A stretch of DNA of 64,000 bases from Rhipidocladum racemiflorum (taxonomy: Eukaryota > Streptophyta > Magnoliopsida > Poales > Poaceae). Where the stretch lies: positions 7,998,001 through 8,062,000 of the forward strand of contig CM070581.1 of the NCBI GenBank assembly GCA_036346355.1, in the 5' to 3' direction. Positions 33,730 to 46,920 of this stretch are shown in pieces. Within the stretch, counting starts at the first letter, position 1. Every line of letters starts with the position of its first letter. The translations under genes and the position numbers were made by a program. The notes under the pieces are model-generated. The model did not search any database. It was not told the DNA's origin and worked only from the letters and a program-made list of their open reading frames with translations.

Positions 33730-34437
33730 TTAACACCTTCGGAGACACCCTGGCCATGTTTACTGGAACCCAGAAATTAACGACCTCCAAAACGACCCCC
33801 GTCTCGACCAAAAAACCTTGGCTACCAACGTTTAACAACAACCGCATGTGTACAAAGCCTGCACGGCTGCACATATCAGCGATCGATTGTAGTGATCGTG
33901 CGTTCTGTCGTCTAAAGTCATCCACATCGATCCACTCGTGCTAAACGCAAGGGTGACAAGAGCCGCAGCTCGAGTGGAGGCATGGCTTCCACGCGAATAC
34001 GCGAATGAAATCGAGCAAAGATGGCAGCGCGGCATGGCCGGCTTGTGCGTTAATTAGCGGCAGGTCTGCTTCGCTTTGGCTCGATCGCTCCAAACAACGC
34101 GCCTGGCTAGGCGCCACACCGGTGCGTGCTTCGCTTGACTATTCCTACCCTTCTTACGCCATCTATAAATTTGTTGCATCCATACGTACTTTTCTTTATC
34201 TTTAATATTAGGAGGCTCCTTCGGAAGCACCGCATTAATTCTACGTAGTAAAAGGCAAGAAATTCCTAAATCAATAAAAAAACTGCTAGAAATCCCCGTG
34301 TTAATCGGGAAAAAAAATCTAAGTGTTCATCTATAATATCTATGGATGAGATCTCATGCACGTGTATGTATAATAAAAGCTAGATACGGATCAACCGGAA
34401 CGGAATACGAGTTCTATGTTTTAGGATCATACTATTA
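33730..34437. other. Intergenic, nothing firm
   Basis: Overlapping chance ORFs on both strands and no recognised domain. It may include the upstream part of the zinc-knuckle gene, but I cannot show that. Confidence 0.3.
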
Positions 34438-34700
34438 GAGCAAACAACGGTAAAATTTAGTACAAACTAATAGTAAACTAAAAACCAGTTTGTACAATAA
34501 CTGTCTCTAAAAGTTGCCTCTAGAAGTTGCGCAATAACTATTTCTTCTCTCTTATGCATAAATAATCTACTTATACTCCCATACAAAGCTGGCTTAAGAG
34601 CAAGCTCTCTTCTCTCTCCCCTTTTCTCAATCTTCTACATATACCAAAGTTGATGTGTACAGGCTAAGAACCAGCTGAGGTAGCCTTATTGTACATGCCC
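34438..34700. mobile_element. Tourist-like MITE, GCAAGTACAATA family, copy 1
   Basis: It is bounded by TTA (34435-34437 and 34701-34703) and ends ...AGCCTTATTGTACATGCCC. It is homologous along its length to the next element (shared phrases 'ctctaaaagttgcctctaga', 'gatgtgtacaggcta'). The left end has diverged. Confidence 0.65.
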
Positions 34701-34703
34701 TTA

Positions 34704-36843
34704 GTGCAAGTACAATAGCAAAGCCTACTACATGCTAAAAGTAAGCTAAAAGCTAGTTTGTACAATAATTATCTCTAAAAGTTGCCTCTAGATGTTGTGC
34801 AATAACTATCTCTTCTCTCTTGTACATAAATAATCTACTTTGAAACCATGTGCTGAAAAATTGGCTTAAGAATTGAATTTGCAAAATGTGTTTGTGCATG
34901 TGTTTGGCAAATTGACAAGAAACAGTGTGTCTCTTTTGCGCCGGACCAAAGTTCCAAGAAACAATAAGTTTTCACTCTTACGCCGGACCATTGCACCGGA
35001 CCAAATTTTAGTCCGCCGTGAATGAGGTTTTTGAAGCCTGTTTTTTTACATGCACGCCGGACCAAACCTTTGGTCTATCGTGAACAGCTTTTGGAGGCAT
35101 GATTTCGCATCTATGTCGAACTAAAGTTTTGGTCCGTCGTGAACACACTTTTTTGAATACTTGTGCCGGACCAAATTTGTTGAAAAACAGTAAGTCTCTA
35201 TGTTACGCCGGACCATGCACGCCGGACCAAATTTTTGGTTCGTCGTGAATGCATTTTTGAGCGTTGTCTTTGCATGTACGCCAAACCAAAAAGTTTGGTC
35301 CATCGTGAACGTGTTTTTGAACATGTTTGCTTTGAATTGAACCGAGACTTTCGTATGTACGCTAGACCAAATATTTGGTCCGTCGTAAGCTGCGCCGGAC
35401 CGATGTTTGGTCCGGCGTGAATGGATTTTTTCTAGGGTTTTGCTCTTTGTGCGTTGGACCATTGTTTGGTCCGTCGTGAATGGTTTTTTGCTCGAGGTTG
35501 ATTTTTGGAAATTGTTTGGTGATTGATCTGTGGTTATGAAATTTATTTGAATTTCATAATGCATATTTTGAACTTATGCAATGCCCATATGAGTAGTTGC
35601 ATGGACTGATCTTGAGTCAAGTCGTGGACTTGTGCTCGCATACTTTTGTGTTTTGTTCATGTGCAGGTGTTGCTCGAGGGCGGACGTGGTCGATGACGGG
35701 ACCGGAACTAGGTTCATGGAGGAACTGAGGTTAGGGACTAGGTTCAGGGAGGAACTGAGGTCTTGGTGGTCAAGGATGTCATGTGGGATGTTCGGGCTAG
35801 AGGACGGTGCAAATGAAGAATGGTTAGTCACGTGAGTATGGCATGGTGGCTGTACGCGTGCAAGAGTTGTTAGTCACGTGAGTATGGCTGGGTTGCCATA
35901 CGCGTGCAAGAGCTGTATTTGGCCAGGTTGGGCCAAGTGGAGTTGTGTTGAATACATACTCCTTCTAGGATTAGGAGTGGGACTCCTTCTAGGATTAGGA
36001 GTAGGAATTGTTTTCAGGACTATGTATTTGCTCTGTATAAATAGGGGGAGGCGCCTCCTGTTTATGCATCAAGCATAGAGCAGAGCTTTAGGGTTTGTAC
36101 TCTTTTGATTGGAGTACTTTAGACAAAAAGAAATAAAGATCAATTCTTCCAGATCCTTTGCGTGCTACAATAATTGCGAAGCTATAGTGCATGCGTTGCT
36201 ATAGTGTTTCCTGTTTTCGTTCTTGTTTGCATGCTTGTTCTTGTTCTAGATTGGTTTTTATCCTTTGAGTTTCATCTTGATTTGATCCATCAAAAACCTT
36301 TCTAGGGTATTGATATAGAGTTCCTCAAAGTTTAGTTGATTAATCTTTTGAAGATCTTGTTTGATCTTGAAGTTTTGGTTAGATCAATTCTCGTCATATT
36401 CTGTTACAGCAAGCTTACAAGGTTCATAACTTTTGATCCGTAAGTCCGATCGAGCTGATTCTTTTTGGGTTTGATCGTATTGGAATCTAGTTGCTTGTGT
36501 CCAAATTTCAGATCGATCCGACTGTTGGATCTTCAGTAATTCGCGTTTTAGTGAACATCTATCATTCTATTTTTGTCGAATCCGAGGCAATAATTTGGTT
36601 CTGTTTTGGGGTGAACTTTTAGTAGATCAAAGATTTGGTTTTAGCTTCCTCAGAATCATTCACCCCCCTCTGATTGCTATATTCGTATACCTCGATCCTA
36701 CATCTACTTATACTCCCGTGCAAAGTTCAGTACTAAATAAGAGCCAGCTCTCTTCTCTTTCCTCTTTTCTCACTTTTCCACATAGGCGAAACCTGATGTG
36801 TACAGGCTATGAGCCATCTAAGGTGGCCTTATTATACTTGCCC
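34704..36843. mobile_element. Tourist-like MITE, copy 2, interrupted by a solo LTR
   Basis: The left end GTGCAAGTACAATAGCAAAG starts right after the TTA that ends copy 1. The right end, reversed, is GGGCAAGTATAATAAGGCC, followed by TTA (36844-36846). Left (34704-34838) and right (36708-36843) pieces together equal one copy of the 34438-34700 element. The LTR 34839-36702 is inserted between them. Confidence 0.8.
34839..36702 (+). mobile_element. Solo LTR of the Sirevirus-like copia family, 1864 bp
   Basis: It is homologous over its whole length to the paired LTRs at 50791-52671 and 56678-58564. TCTAC is duplicated at 34834-34838 and 36703-36707. The first base pair is TT instead of TG (TTTGAAACC versus TGTGAAATC), and it ends CGATCCTACA. 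It contains an array of CCGGACCAAA...TTTGGTCCGTCG hairpins (34939-35475), two G-box repeats (35829, 35875) and a TATA box (TATAAATA, 36036). Confidence 0.92.
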
Positions 36844-36846
36844 TTA

Positions 36847-37070
36847 CAAATAAAGAGTTTCAACAAGGGAACAACTAGGAGTTGGACGTCTGATGAAACG
36901 TTTTCTATCGTACGCATTGACGCAAAATTGCTAGATAATCTATGCAATAATTGTAATCAACAAGTGCTACAAATCATGAAAAAAAGAGCTACAATATCCT
37001 CAAAAAAATTGCGGAAACTATAAAAATTCTCATTGAAAATTGGATGAAAATCACAAATATAGAACTGACG
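36847..37070. other. Short intergenic gap
   Basis: AT-rich sequence between the MITE and the long LTR. Nothing is recognised. Confidence 0.3.
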
Positions 37071-37522
37071 TGTAACATCCTAAAATTTGAATAAAAGAGA
37101 AAATAAAATTTCAATATGTGAATTTGTTTTAATTATGAATTTCCTAAATTTCCTTATTATTTTTGGATTTCCCCATAAAATAAAATCATTTTGTGAATTA
37201 GTAAAAGTATAAAAGTAAAATAGTAATAAAATTTTAGAAAAATCTGCAAAAATAATATTAAAATACTGAAAACATCTCGAGATACTTAAATGCAATCAAA
37301 AGTCTCTATGAACACTTTAATTAAAGAACATATGTTTAAATTAATGTATTTATACTACAAAAAGTACAAAAACAGATTTTGTAAAAATTTACCAAGATTA
37401 TGTTGAGCTAAAATTTTTACCACTAAATCATTAGATCAATAGTTAACTTTAGGAAAAATATTAAAAATTAATAAGTAAATTTAATGCCTATTTTAATTTA
37501 TAAACTCAAAACCTGAAATTCT

Positions 37523-37620
37523 GGGGGGTGCTTGTGTGTGTGCGTATGTAGCTCGTCTGTTGTTTCTTTCTTCTTTACTGAAATGCCAGAGCTCTTGGCC
37601 CTAATTTCAAAAAAAAAAAA
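37523..37620 (+). mobile_element. Short LINE/SINE 3'-end insertion with target duplication
   Basis: About 97 bp ending TGCCAGAGCTCTTGGCCCTA and a 12-A tail. It is flanked by AAACCTGAAATTCTG (37508-37522) and AAACCTAAAATTCTG (about 37618-37632), a roughly 15-bp target duplication with one difference. This is the footprint of target-primed reverse transcription by a LINE. Confidence 0.75.
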
Positions 37621-39955
37621 CCTAAAATTCTGAAAAAATTGCTTGGAATATTTATTAGAAAATAATTACTTAAGTTTTAACTCTAAAGTTTTTATGCAAG
37701 ATTACTTAAATTATTTCAATTCTTTTCAAAAAAATTCAAAAATTATTAACTCGATTTAAACTCTCAATTAAATTAATTGCAGAAAGTAAAACTTTGAACA
37801 ATTAGCATTTTCAGAATTAATCTACAAGGAATTTTTACTCCAGATTTTTACTGGAAGTATGAAACTTATCTAGGACCTTCATTAAAAAGTTTAAAAAAAT
37901 TCTAATTGTGATTTGACCTTTCATTGAATTGGTCCTTGTCGGTTGTCTGAGGAGGGGAACTTGAGGTGCCCTTTTTCTCTCTCTGACATGTGGGCCCCTT
38001 ATTAATTGGACCTAGCCAGCCAGAACTTAATTTCTCTTTCCTCTCTATGGCTGGCAAGTGGCCCCATTCCTTCACTCGGTCCCACCAGCCAGCCCCTCTC
38101 CCTTTCCTCTCTCTCCCCCTCTCCCTGACATGTGGACCCCCCGACCCCAACTGTCAGCTCCATCCCCCTCCTCATTCTCTTCCCTCTCTGTCTCACTCAT
38201 CAAAGGAAAAATTACCACAGTGTCTTGGCTTTGTCGCCTCCCTGTCGCGACTATGCACAACCCGAGGCTTTAACATACCATCTCCGACACCTCACCGCCA
38301 CAGCTGCACCCAGCCATGCTATGACCCCATGTTTTCCGGCCTCACCGCTGCAAGACCGAGTCGCCGATTTTCCCTTCGTTCAAACCCTGTCCAAAATGCC
38401 TCTCTCATTTATTTAAGGCTGGCTTCAATCCTCCATTAAGTGCTGCCCTGCTCACCCTTCATCCACGAACCCGAGCCAGCATGAAACCATTCAATCCGAG
38501 CCCTTCTTCTCTGAGTCCGGTGAAAAATCGAGAAAATGGGGAAAACTGAACTGAGGGACTACATTGAGAAATTTCACAATTCCTTGAATATGAAGTACCC
38601 CATATACTCATAAACTCTTTGTGCATCTTAATTTTAGCCCGCAACGCTCATAGCACCACTGCACCGTGCTTCTCTGACCACCACCGCCCATGCACGATGA
38701 GAGCTCAACCCATCCCTCTTCTCTCTCGGCAATGAGATAAATTAGAGTCACTAAGACTCACTGAAACTTACCCAAAACTTCACTAAGCTCGAACACTAGC
38801 CAATTTTCACCATAGCTCACCTTCGACATTTCTGCCACCCTTCACTGTCATGAGTAGGATTCCGGTCACCTTTAGTTATGTTTGAGGCATCCCTCGGGAG
38901 CGCGAGTCACCTCATGCCAATGCAGTACTCGGCCGTGTATTGCCGACGATACCTCCTCATTGGCAAGCGCCTTGCCTTTCTCCTCTGCTCGGTGAGGCTA
39001 CCGAGCGGGACCTGGCCATCAACCAATCGTGGCTCATGTGTGTGCACTGGACTATTTCCGCCACCAGATGGGACCATGCGGTAAGTTGCACGTACTCGTT
39101 GACGAACGGAGCCCACACGGCAGTCACACCCACGCGCGCAAACCCACCCACACAGTAGCTAACCGGTGGACCCCAAACATCAGTGATAGTAACCCAATTA
39201 AAAAGAAAAGCGTGCGCAAATAAAGAAAACTGCTTTCGGCATCTAGAAAGTGTATTTTTCGATTTATTGACATTTATCCAAACTCAGCCAATTCAAACAG
39301 CCATAACTTTTAAACCATAGATCCAAATTAGATGAAACAAGTTTCTAAATTTATGATAAATCATATAGTTTCTAAATATGCAAAAATATTTTGAATTTGA
39401 TCTATGAGTAAAATTGAAAATAAAATTAAAGGGAAGAATTCAAAATATGCTCAATACAAATTTTGTGCAAATCAAATCTAAATTGAGTGAGACTAATTTT
39501 ACTGGAATCCTTATATATTTAGCAACCTAAAGATGAAAAAAGATTTAAATTTCAACTTATTTTAGAGCTTTTCCAATTAGGGTTATTTTTAATGTAGCAA
39601 ATATTCAATTGTGTATGACTTGTTCAAATAAGGTTCATACTAGCTGCAACCAATTTGCTATTAAAAGTTGTCTTTTCCAATTTATTTGATTTTACATCTG
39701 ATTTCTTTTTGCCCATATTAAAATTTGCTATTTGCTATGTTCTTGTTTAACGACATATAGACACCGACATCACCGATACCATCAACGTCGAATCTGACTT
39801 TGTCGACTTAACCAGTAGCAATGCAAGCACCCCCTTGATCATATTGATCCCAAAATTTCATAAATATTTTATTAAATATTTTCATGCATGCGCTATATTT
39901 GTTAAACACTGCTACTTTATGGGACATGGTAGATAAACTTTTATTGATGGATTTT

Positions 39956-42900
39956 TGTAACACCCCAAAATTTTGCTTTCCTTAAATTCATGTGTGATGT
40001 GGCACTTTGGTGAATTTTTGGAATTTTCTGGAATTTATTTGGAATTATTTGGAATTTATTTGAATTTATTCCATTTTGAAATAATTAAAGAATTTAATTT
40101 TGCAAATAAATTTTTGTTGGAAATATTTTATTTGAGTCCAAAATGATCCAAAATATTTTCCAGAATTTCTCTGAGTCATTTGCTATTTTTAACGAATTAA
40201 ATGAATTACTGGGAATTATTTTAAATATTAACTCGCTGGAAAATCAACTCGGGTCAATCTTGTTCAACCCAAGCCAAGTGGGACTCGAGTCCGACAAGGC
40301 GAGTTGACTCGATGAACCCACTCCTAACCCTAATCAATCCCAATGGTTGGATCCAAGATCCAACGGTGAGATCCGCTTGACCAGGCAGAAGCGAGTGTCG
40401 CGCCGGACCGATCGCGCCCGGCGATCGTGGCCGTTGGTTGTGCCGATGGGCACGATTACCGTCTTCACCGAGTCCGGTGGACTCACGCCCGCGCCGTGGC
40501 CGTAGCAAGTTAGGTTTCCGTTTTACGCACGGGACGCCGAGGCTATTTAATGCCGGGGCATACCCGAGACGCCGTGATTCCGCGCCCTCCCTTCTCTACT
40601 TCACGCAGAGGCTAAGTCGCGCCGTTTAGCCGTCTTGAGCTCGCCGTAGTTGCGACGCTTTCATACGGTCTTTGCGTTCCGCCGTCGTCAGTGCGTCCCC
40701 TGCGCCCGTTGACCTCGGTCCAGAACTCACCGCGGACGAGGCGCACTGAAGGACCCTTCATCTCGCCGGAGCAACCCGGGCGCCCGTTGGGCTCGTCGTC
40801 GTCTTCAACTCCGGCGGTAAGTCGCGCCACCACGAAGCCATCACGGCCTCGCGAGCTCTGTGCACCGTCGGATCGGATCGGACGGTTGAGGTGATTCCGT
40901 GTTCCAAAACCCGATTAGATGCGGGCGTTGGATCAAGATCCAGCGGTTCACAATCTTCGCCACGTCCGTGGTCGCGATTATAGGATTAGATACGGACCGT
41001 CCGATCTAGATCGAGCGGCCTGAGCATCGAGTAGTTTCAGCGTGTTAAACCACTGGATCCAATCGCGCGTTGATTTTCAAACCAGCGGACGAGATTGCGC
41101 TTGCGTGTCGGGAAGTTGGACCCGGCGGTCGGCGCCGATCCGCGTAGCGTGCGTGTGTGGCCCGACCGCCCGCAGCGTGTCGGAAGGGCCCGCATGTCGA
41201 TGGCTAACTTGACCAGCGGCGTCGACGATAGCGTCACGAGTGAGCCCATATCGATCCGATCCGTGGCGTGGGACCGTCGCCGTGGACCGAGCGGCGTGGA
41301 CCAGGGCCCATGGACGGTGGCGTCGACGCCAATCAGGAGGCGCCACGCGTGTCCATCTTTGGCGCAATAATAATTAATTTCGAAAAAAAGAAAATGATTT
41401 ATTAATTCGAATAATGATTTCAAATTTAGATTCAAACTTCAAACGCTTATAACTTTTGCGTTTCAACTCCGATTTGAGTGATTCAAATTTCTAAATTTGT
41501 ATAAAATTAAGATCTACCTAAATATGAATTTTATTTAATTTTTGGACTAAAGTTTTTCTCTGTAAAATTATTTAATTGATTATTTAAACTTTAAATAAAC
41601 ATAACTTTTGCGTTTTAACTCCAAATTTGACGATTCCAGTTTCTAAAAATCCAGAAAAATATGTTCTCTTTGTTTATGGATTTTATTTGGAGTTTTGGGA
41701 TCTTTTTGCATAGTGTTCATTTGTGTATTTGCTATTTGCACTGCTGAGTGAAGCGTTGAAGTCTGGGAACGATTAGAGGGAGAAGTGTTGACTCAGTATC
41801 AAACTCAAGACCAAGAGCAAGTACTTTTTGAAGGCAAGTTGTGCTTTGACCATATTGATCCCATTTCTAAATCTATTTTGATTTAAACTATTGCATGCTA
41901 GTTCAATTAGAAAGATACTTTGTTTAAACATGGGGGTTAGATAAATACCAATTTGCTATATGACACCTTGATTACTTAAGTATGTGCCATGACCCTTTGT
42001 CACCCTAGTTGTGGTTTACTAGTTGGACATTATTAAATTGCCAACATGGGTTTAGATAGTTGTAGTATCTTGCTTGGACACACTTTCGTGCTCATAACAT
42101 GATTTTGGATAATCAAATGCTAATATGGACTTAATGATATATTGAACCTGTTTTGGAAAAGTATCATGTGAAGTTGATGGCACGTGGTGCATGGTAATCA
42201 AGCGGGGTTTGATAACTTGATTTCGGCGGGAGCATGTGGCAAGAGTCAGGTGGGCGGTGTGGCCTTGGGATGATGATTTGGTTTTGGGTAGTCTTGCCTG
42301 GTCACTCTAAGGACTTAACCTTGCAAGCCTTTGAACTGGCCCAGGTCATGCAACCACATGGGTGGAATGGGGACGGCCCTAGTTGACTAAGTCGCTAAGG
42401 ACTCACTTGTGGAGCCTCGGGGGTGTCGATTACCTTTTGTGATTGATTGTGCGGAGGGGCGTATCGTGGGTCGTGGCCGGAATACCCATCTATGGTGTGT
42501 TGGTCCCATACTTCGCCTTGGCTAAGGAAGGGATGGTGTAGAGCACGAGAGGACCATGTGTTGTTTGAGGCTTCCAGAAGGCTTTTATTCACGAGAACTC
42601 GCCTTTGTGGTGTTTGGTGTATCTTGTGGGTAAATTGCATAACCTCTGCGAGTGTAGAATCTATTTGAATAGCCGAGTCCACGATCTTTGGACAATGCTC
42701 GGAATTACAGTCAAGGGTAGACTTTCAAAATAACTTGGATTTGAAAAGTTGGGTTGGTTTAACAATGAAGATGATGGAAATGTGGTTTAGGATGGGAAAA
42801 ATATTTGTTAAACTTCTTGAAAAGTTATTTATGCTTTACTTATTTCTCACCTTTCGAATCTACATTTATTACTTGTCAAAAGTATTTCTTGCAAATATAC

Positions 42901-43346
42901 CTTGAGCTATTCCTTTGTACCAAGCCATGCATATAGTATATTAGCTTGCATGTGCATGACTTCTTTGAGTACCAAGTACTCACCCTTGCCTCAACACAAT
43001 ACCAGGTTGAAGAAGAGAGACTACGCCGGGTTTCGGAGGAGGATTTCCAAGAAGACCGTCTACTTAGGGATGCGAGCCGTCGGTTGCATGGTATCTTGGA
43101 TGGCGCCCAAGTTTATTTGATTTTCATTCTTTGCTATTTCTCTTTTAATAAGTTTTGCCTTGCAAGGCATATATATTTGTATCTTGGCCATAAGGTCAAG
43201 TAACCCTTTTATTAATAAAGTACTTTGATAGTATCGATTGGTATGATTGTGATATTTACCGATGTTAAGACTGTGTGCACTAGCGCGTTCCTGGACTAGT
43301 GCTGAATACACAGAGGGTCCGGATTTGCAAATTCGGGGTCCCGACA
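39956..43346 (+). mobile_element. Solo LTR, 3391 bp, TGTAACACCC family
   Basis: It starts TGTAACACCCCAAAATTTTG and ends GGGGTCCCGACA. ATTTT is duplicated at 39951-39955 and 43347-43351. A GC-rich segment (40240-41370) with repeated GATCCAACGG-like phrases sits between AT-rich parts. There is no primer-binding site and no coding domain. The minus-strand copy at 60528-63879 is the same family (both end with GTGTGCACTAG...GGACTAGTG...GTCC). The insertion is inside copy A of the 37071 element. Confidence 0.88.
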
Positions 43347-46300
43347 ATTTTCTTAATTAATATTGACATATGAACCTTGATAACCCTAGGCCATGGATTG
43401 ACACATGAAAAAGTGAAATGGGTATACGCGATTATTACATGCATCTGCTTAATATGCTTTAGATTAGGGGTACGAACAAATGGTTTTACTGTTCATGATG
43501 AATTTAAACATTGGACAAATTAAAAATAAATATTCAACATGATGAATATTGTGATCAATTGTATTTTAATAAAAATAAAAATAAAACTATTGTTTTGTTG
43601 CGGGCGAGCTATTGGCAATAACCAGTTGTGCAAGGAATATACTTGCACGTAGATAGGGGGAGATTTCTCGCCTGAGTCAATCAAGGGCCAAACGTAGTTT
43701 TGCATGATTGAAGAAATAACCATACAACCATAAGTGCTAGTATGGGATGACCTTAGCCTAATAAGTTATTTAGAACTAGCTTTGCACATTAGAAGGCTGT
43801 AGTAATACGGGCATTCCAGGTAGGTTTGCTCGAAGGGACGTTCACACCGAGATGATTATGGAACAAACGTTTACCGATACAATGGTGTACGCCTTGCTAT
43901 AGGGGAAATGATTATTAATTCAAATGAGCTCATAATTTTTATGATTTATGTGAGTTAATTTCCACTGCCATAGCAAGGGTTTATCGCCACTAGGCTGGTG
44001 CAAAACTAGGGCTAGGTAATGTAACAATTAGCTTGGCAAAGCGATCGATCATTTCTAGTGGATAAAGCAATACACCTCTACAGAGTTAAAACTTTTTGAA
44101 AAGCCGTATTCGTAGTCTTGGAAAACTTGGTGAACTAACACTAGTTAGATGATGTAATATTTTCAAAAAAAATGTGATGGAATTTGAAATGGACAATAGA
44201 AATATGTTGGGAAATAAATTTGAGATAATTTGACATATGATGGCAAGGCTTTGGTTATAAACTGTAGGTCGTCAGCCTCTAGCGCGCGCATGTCTCACTA
44301 AACAATCGGGCCCACCGGCCAGTCGATGGAGGCGCGTGCGTTTATAACGCTTGGTCGCTGACTATGGGACCCAACTGTCAGCACCAGCCACTCCATTACA
44401 AAGCCTAGCGCGCAAGTCACAGAAATACGCTTTCCACCAAGGAAAACGTATTTCTTTTTTCCCCACGATTTATTGAACCGAGCCACTTCAAACCCTTATA
44501 ACTTTTGCAATTCAAATCCAAATCGAGTCAAACCATTTTCTAAATTCGTGTAAAATCAAGTAGAATCAAAATATTTATAAATATCAGAAGTTGGTTTAGA
44601 GATTTAAATTCAAATTCAAATTTTGAATTGTATGTTTGTAATTAGTTACATGTAACTTTTGTGTAAATTGAATTCCAATATAGTGGAATAATTTTTATTA
44701 AAATCTATGTCTAATATGATTTCATATTATGCAAATAAATTTGAATTTGGAATTCATTTGCGCTAATTTGAAATTAAATAGGTTTTCAATGTTGAAAATG
44801 ATTAAATTGTCATAACTAATTTATTGTATCTACAAAAAAATTGTAAAAACACTTTTGTTTGACTCATTAACAGTATAGAACCTTATTTTAGAAAAAAATT
44901 TAGGGTGTACAATGTTACTTTTAATTACTACCTTGTGGTGTTACTTAATAAATTGATTTAAGATCAACTATGCCATTAATATGTAAAATGAGAAAATCAT
45001 GAGTATGACTTGCAATTGTGTGTATATTTATTTCGTTTGGTTCTTCATTTGATTTCTGTTGCCGTTATTGAAATGTTGGTTTTTGCTATGTCTTTACTGG
45101 AACGACGAGTAGATATTGACTTTACGAACCCCGTCGTCGAGGACAATGGGATTGACCTGACTACAGAATAGCAAGGCAAGCACCCCCTTGAACCCAAATT
45201 TCATAATTACTTAAAATATGCTTAATAGTTTGCCTGCATGCTTTATATTTCTAGCAAATTTTTATTTTGTGCTTACTGGTAGTTAATACTTCATTGATGG
45301 ATTATATCTCAATTTCTTTGGAAATGTGAACCATGTTAACCCTAGAAAATGGTCGGGTTAAACTGAGAATATTCGTTTACTAAATTGCTTATACTTAGCA
45401 CTGCTCTAGGAAGTTACGGGTAACATTTATACACATACCCCTCTTTCGAAATGAATTTATAAATGGTTATTTGGAGCAGTAAAGAATGTTGGTAGCTTGT
45501 TAAAAATAAAAATAAAACTATGGATTTGACATGGGTGATTATTGGCAATGAGCCGATTGAGCGAGTTTTAATTTGCACATAGATAGGGGGAGATTATTGC
45601 CCATGTAACTTTAAGGACCGATCGTAGTGTTGTATGATCCAAGTCTAACTGTACATCCATGAGGGCTGGAATGGGACGGCCTTAACCTATTAAGTTATTT
45701 GAAACTAGCTTTGCACATTGGTAGGTAGTAGTAGCACGAGCAATCTGGGTAGGTTTGCTTGAAGGGGTGCCCTCACCGAGGTGTTGGGAATAACGCCTGC
45801 CGATGTAACGGTGTATGCCTAGCTATGGTGAGAAACGGTTGTGGTATATGAGCTCAGAAAAGATTATGATTATTGTGATTTTGTTTCTACCTTAGCAAGG
45901 GTTTAACGTCACCAGGCTGGTGCATTGCTAGAATTGAATAATGTAACGGTTATGTATGATCTCTCTGCGGCACACCAAAGGAAGTGTGTTAATTAAGCTT
46001 TGCACAAAGAGACAATCATTCCTTATGGGTAAAGCTGTACAACTCTGTAAAGTCTAAAACTAATCAATTAGCCGTATCCACAGTTATGGATAACTTGGAG
46101 AACTGACAAGTTAGATGATTTGGATTTATAAAAAGGAAACATATGATTCCAGTTTTGAGTAAACCCATTGTGATCCTATTGCGGAAATTGGCACTATGGT
46201 TCTATTACTCACGAAGGGCTGTGAGTGATTTATCGCTTCTTGCTCACGATGGAGCGTGAGCGAGTTATTGCTTATTATTTCATGTAATTACTTGCTAATC

Positions 46301-46920
46301 TAATTATTCGACAAACTGTCTTAATTTCATTTACTATTCAATACTACAGTTCAAATTTAGCTTTGTGCAATTCAACCGTAGAAACCCACTTTTATACAGC
46401 TTGCATGTAATTAGGATTTGTAAAAGTCTTGTGAGTGCATCTTTGTACTCAACTTGCTCATATGTGGTTTTTAGGTGAAGAGCCAGAATATCATGTCGAC
46501 GATAACGCTAGCGATGAACTTGTGCTTTATGGCGACGACTGTTTCTAAGGTCACCATGTCAGTTGCCTGTGCAGTTATGGGTCTAGCCGGCACACTCCAA
46601 GATGAAGTTTTGCTACTATTATGCTTTTAGCGCTTTTGTCTAATGTTATGTAAATTAAGAACTTCCGCTGCAATAAAACTTGTAAACTTTTGTATGGTTG
46701 TGATCTCGAATTGTGTCGGTGCATGCTAGCTACTGATCATGGGACTAGCACAGAATGCACTACAGAACCTGTCTTTTATGTTACACCATAGCATAAAAGG
46801 GAGGGTCTCACACTCATCATAATATATATATATATGTTATTAATCCTCTTTATTAAGTAGTTATTTTAACTATATTACAATTGATTTGGAATAATAATTC
46901 CTTATTAAATGTATAGATGG

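Larger units (their letters stand above)
37071..46812 (+). mobile_element. TGTAACATCC-family LTR sequence, two partial copies joined, with nested insertions
   Basis: It starts TGTAACATCC at 37071. Copy A runs 37071-39955 and resumes at 43352 after a solo LTR. Copy B (about 44240-46812) repeats the order of A from its GC-rich block onward: compare 39836-39955 with 45175-45310 (AGCACCCCCTTGA, then TTCATTGATGGATT), and 44050-44160 with 46030-46130 (GTATTC...TTGGAAAACTTGG). B ends GGGAGGGTCTCACA. No matching target duplication was found, and no coding is recognised. A recombinant or tandem solo LTR is the simplest reading. Confidence 0.55.

Noticed and set aside
35121..35564. 147-codon minus-strand ORF with repeated VRR/TDQ-like phrases
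   Set aside because: The repeats come from the LTR hairpin array. The frame is not conserved between the three LTR copies.
40254..41435. Several GC-rich ORFs inside the solo LTR at 39956-43346
   Set aside because: They lie within an LTR, overlap on both strands and are not preserved in the sister LTR at 60528-63879.
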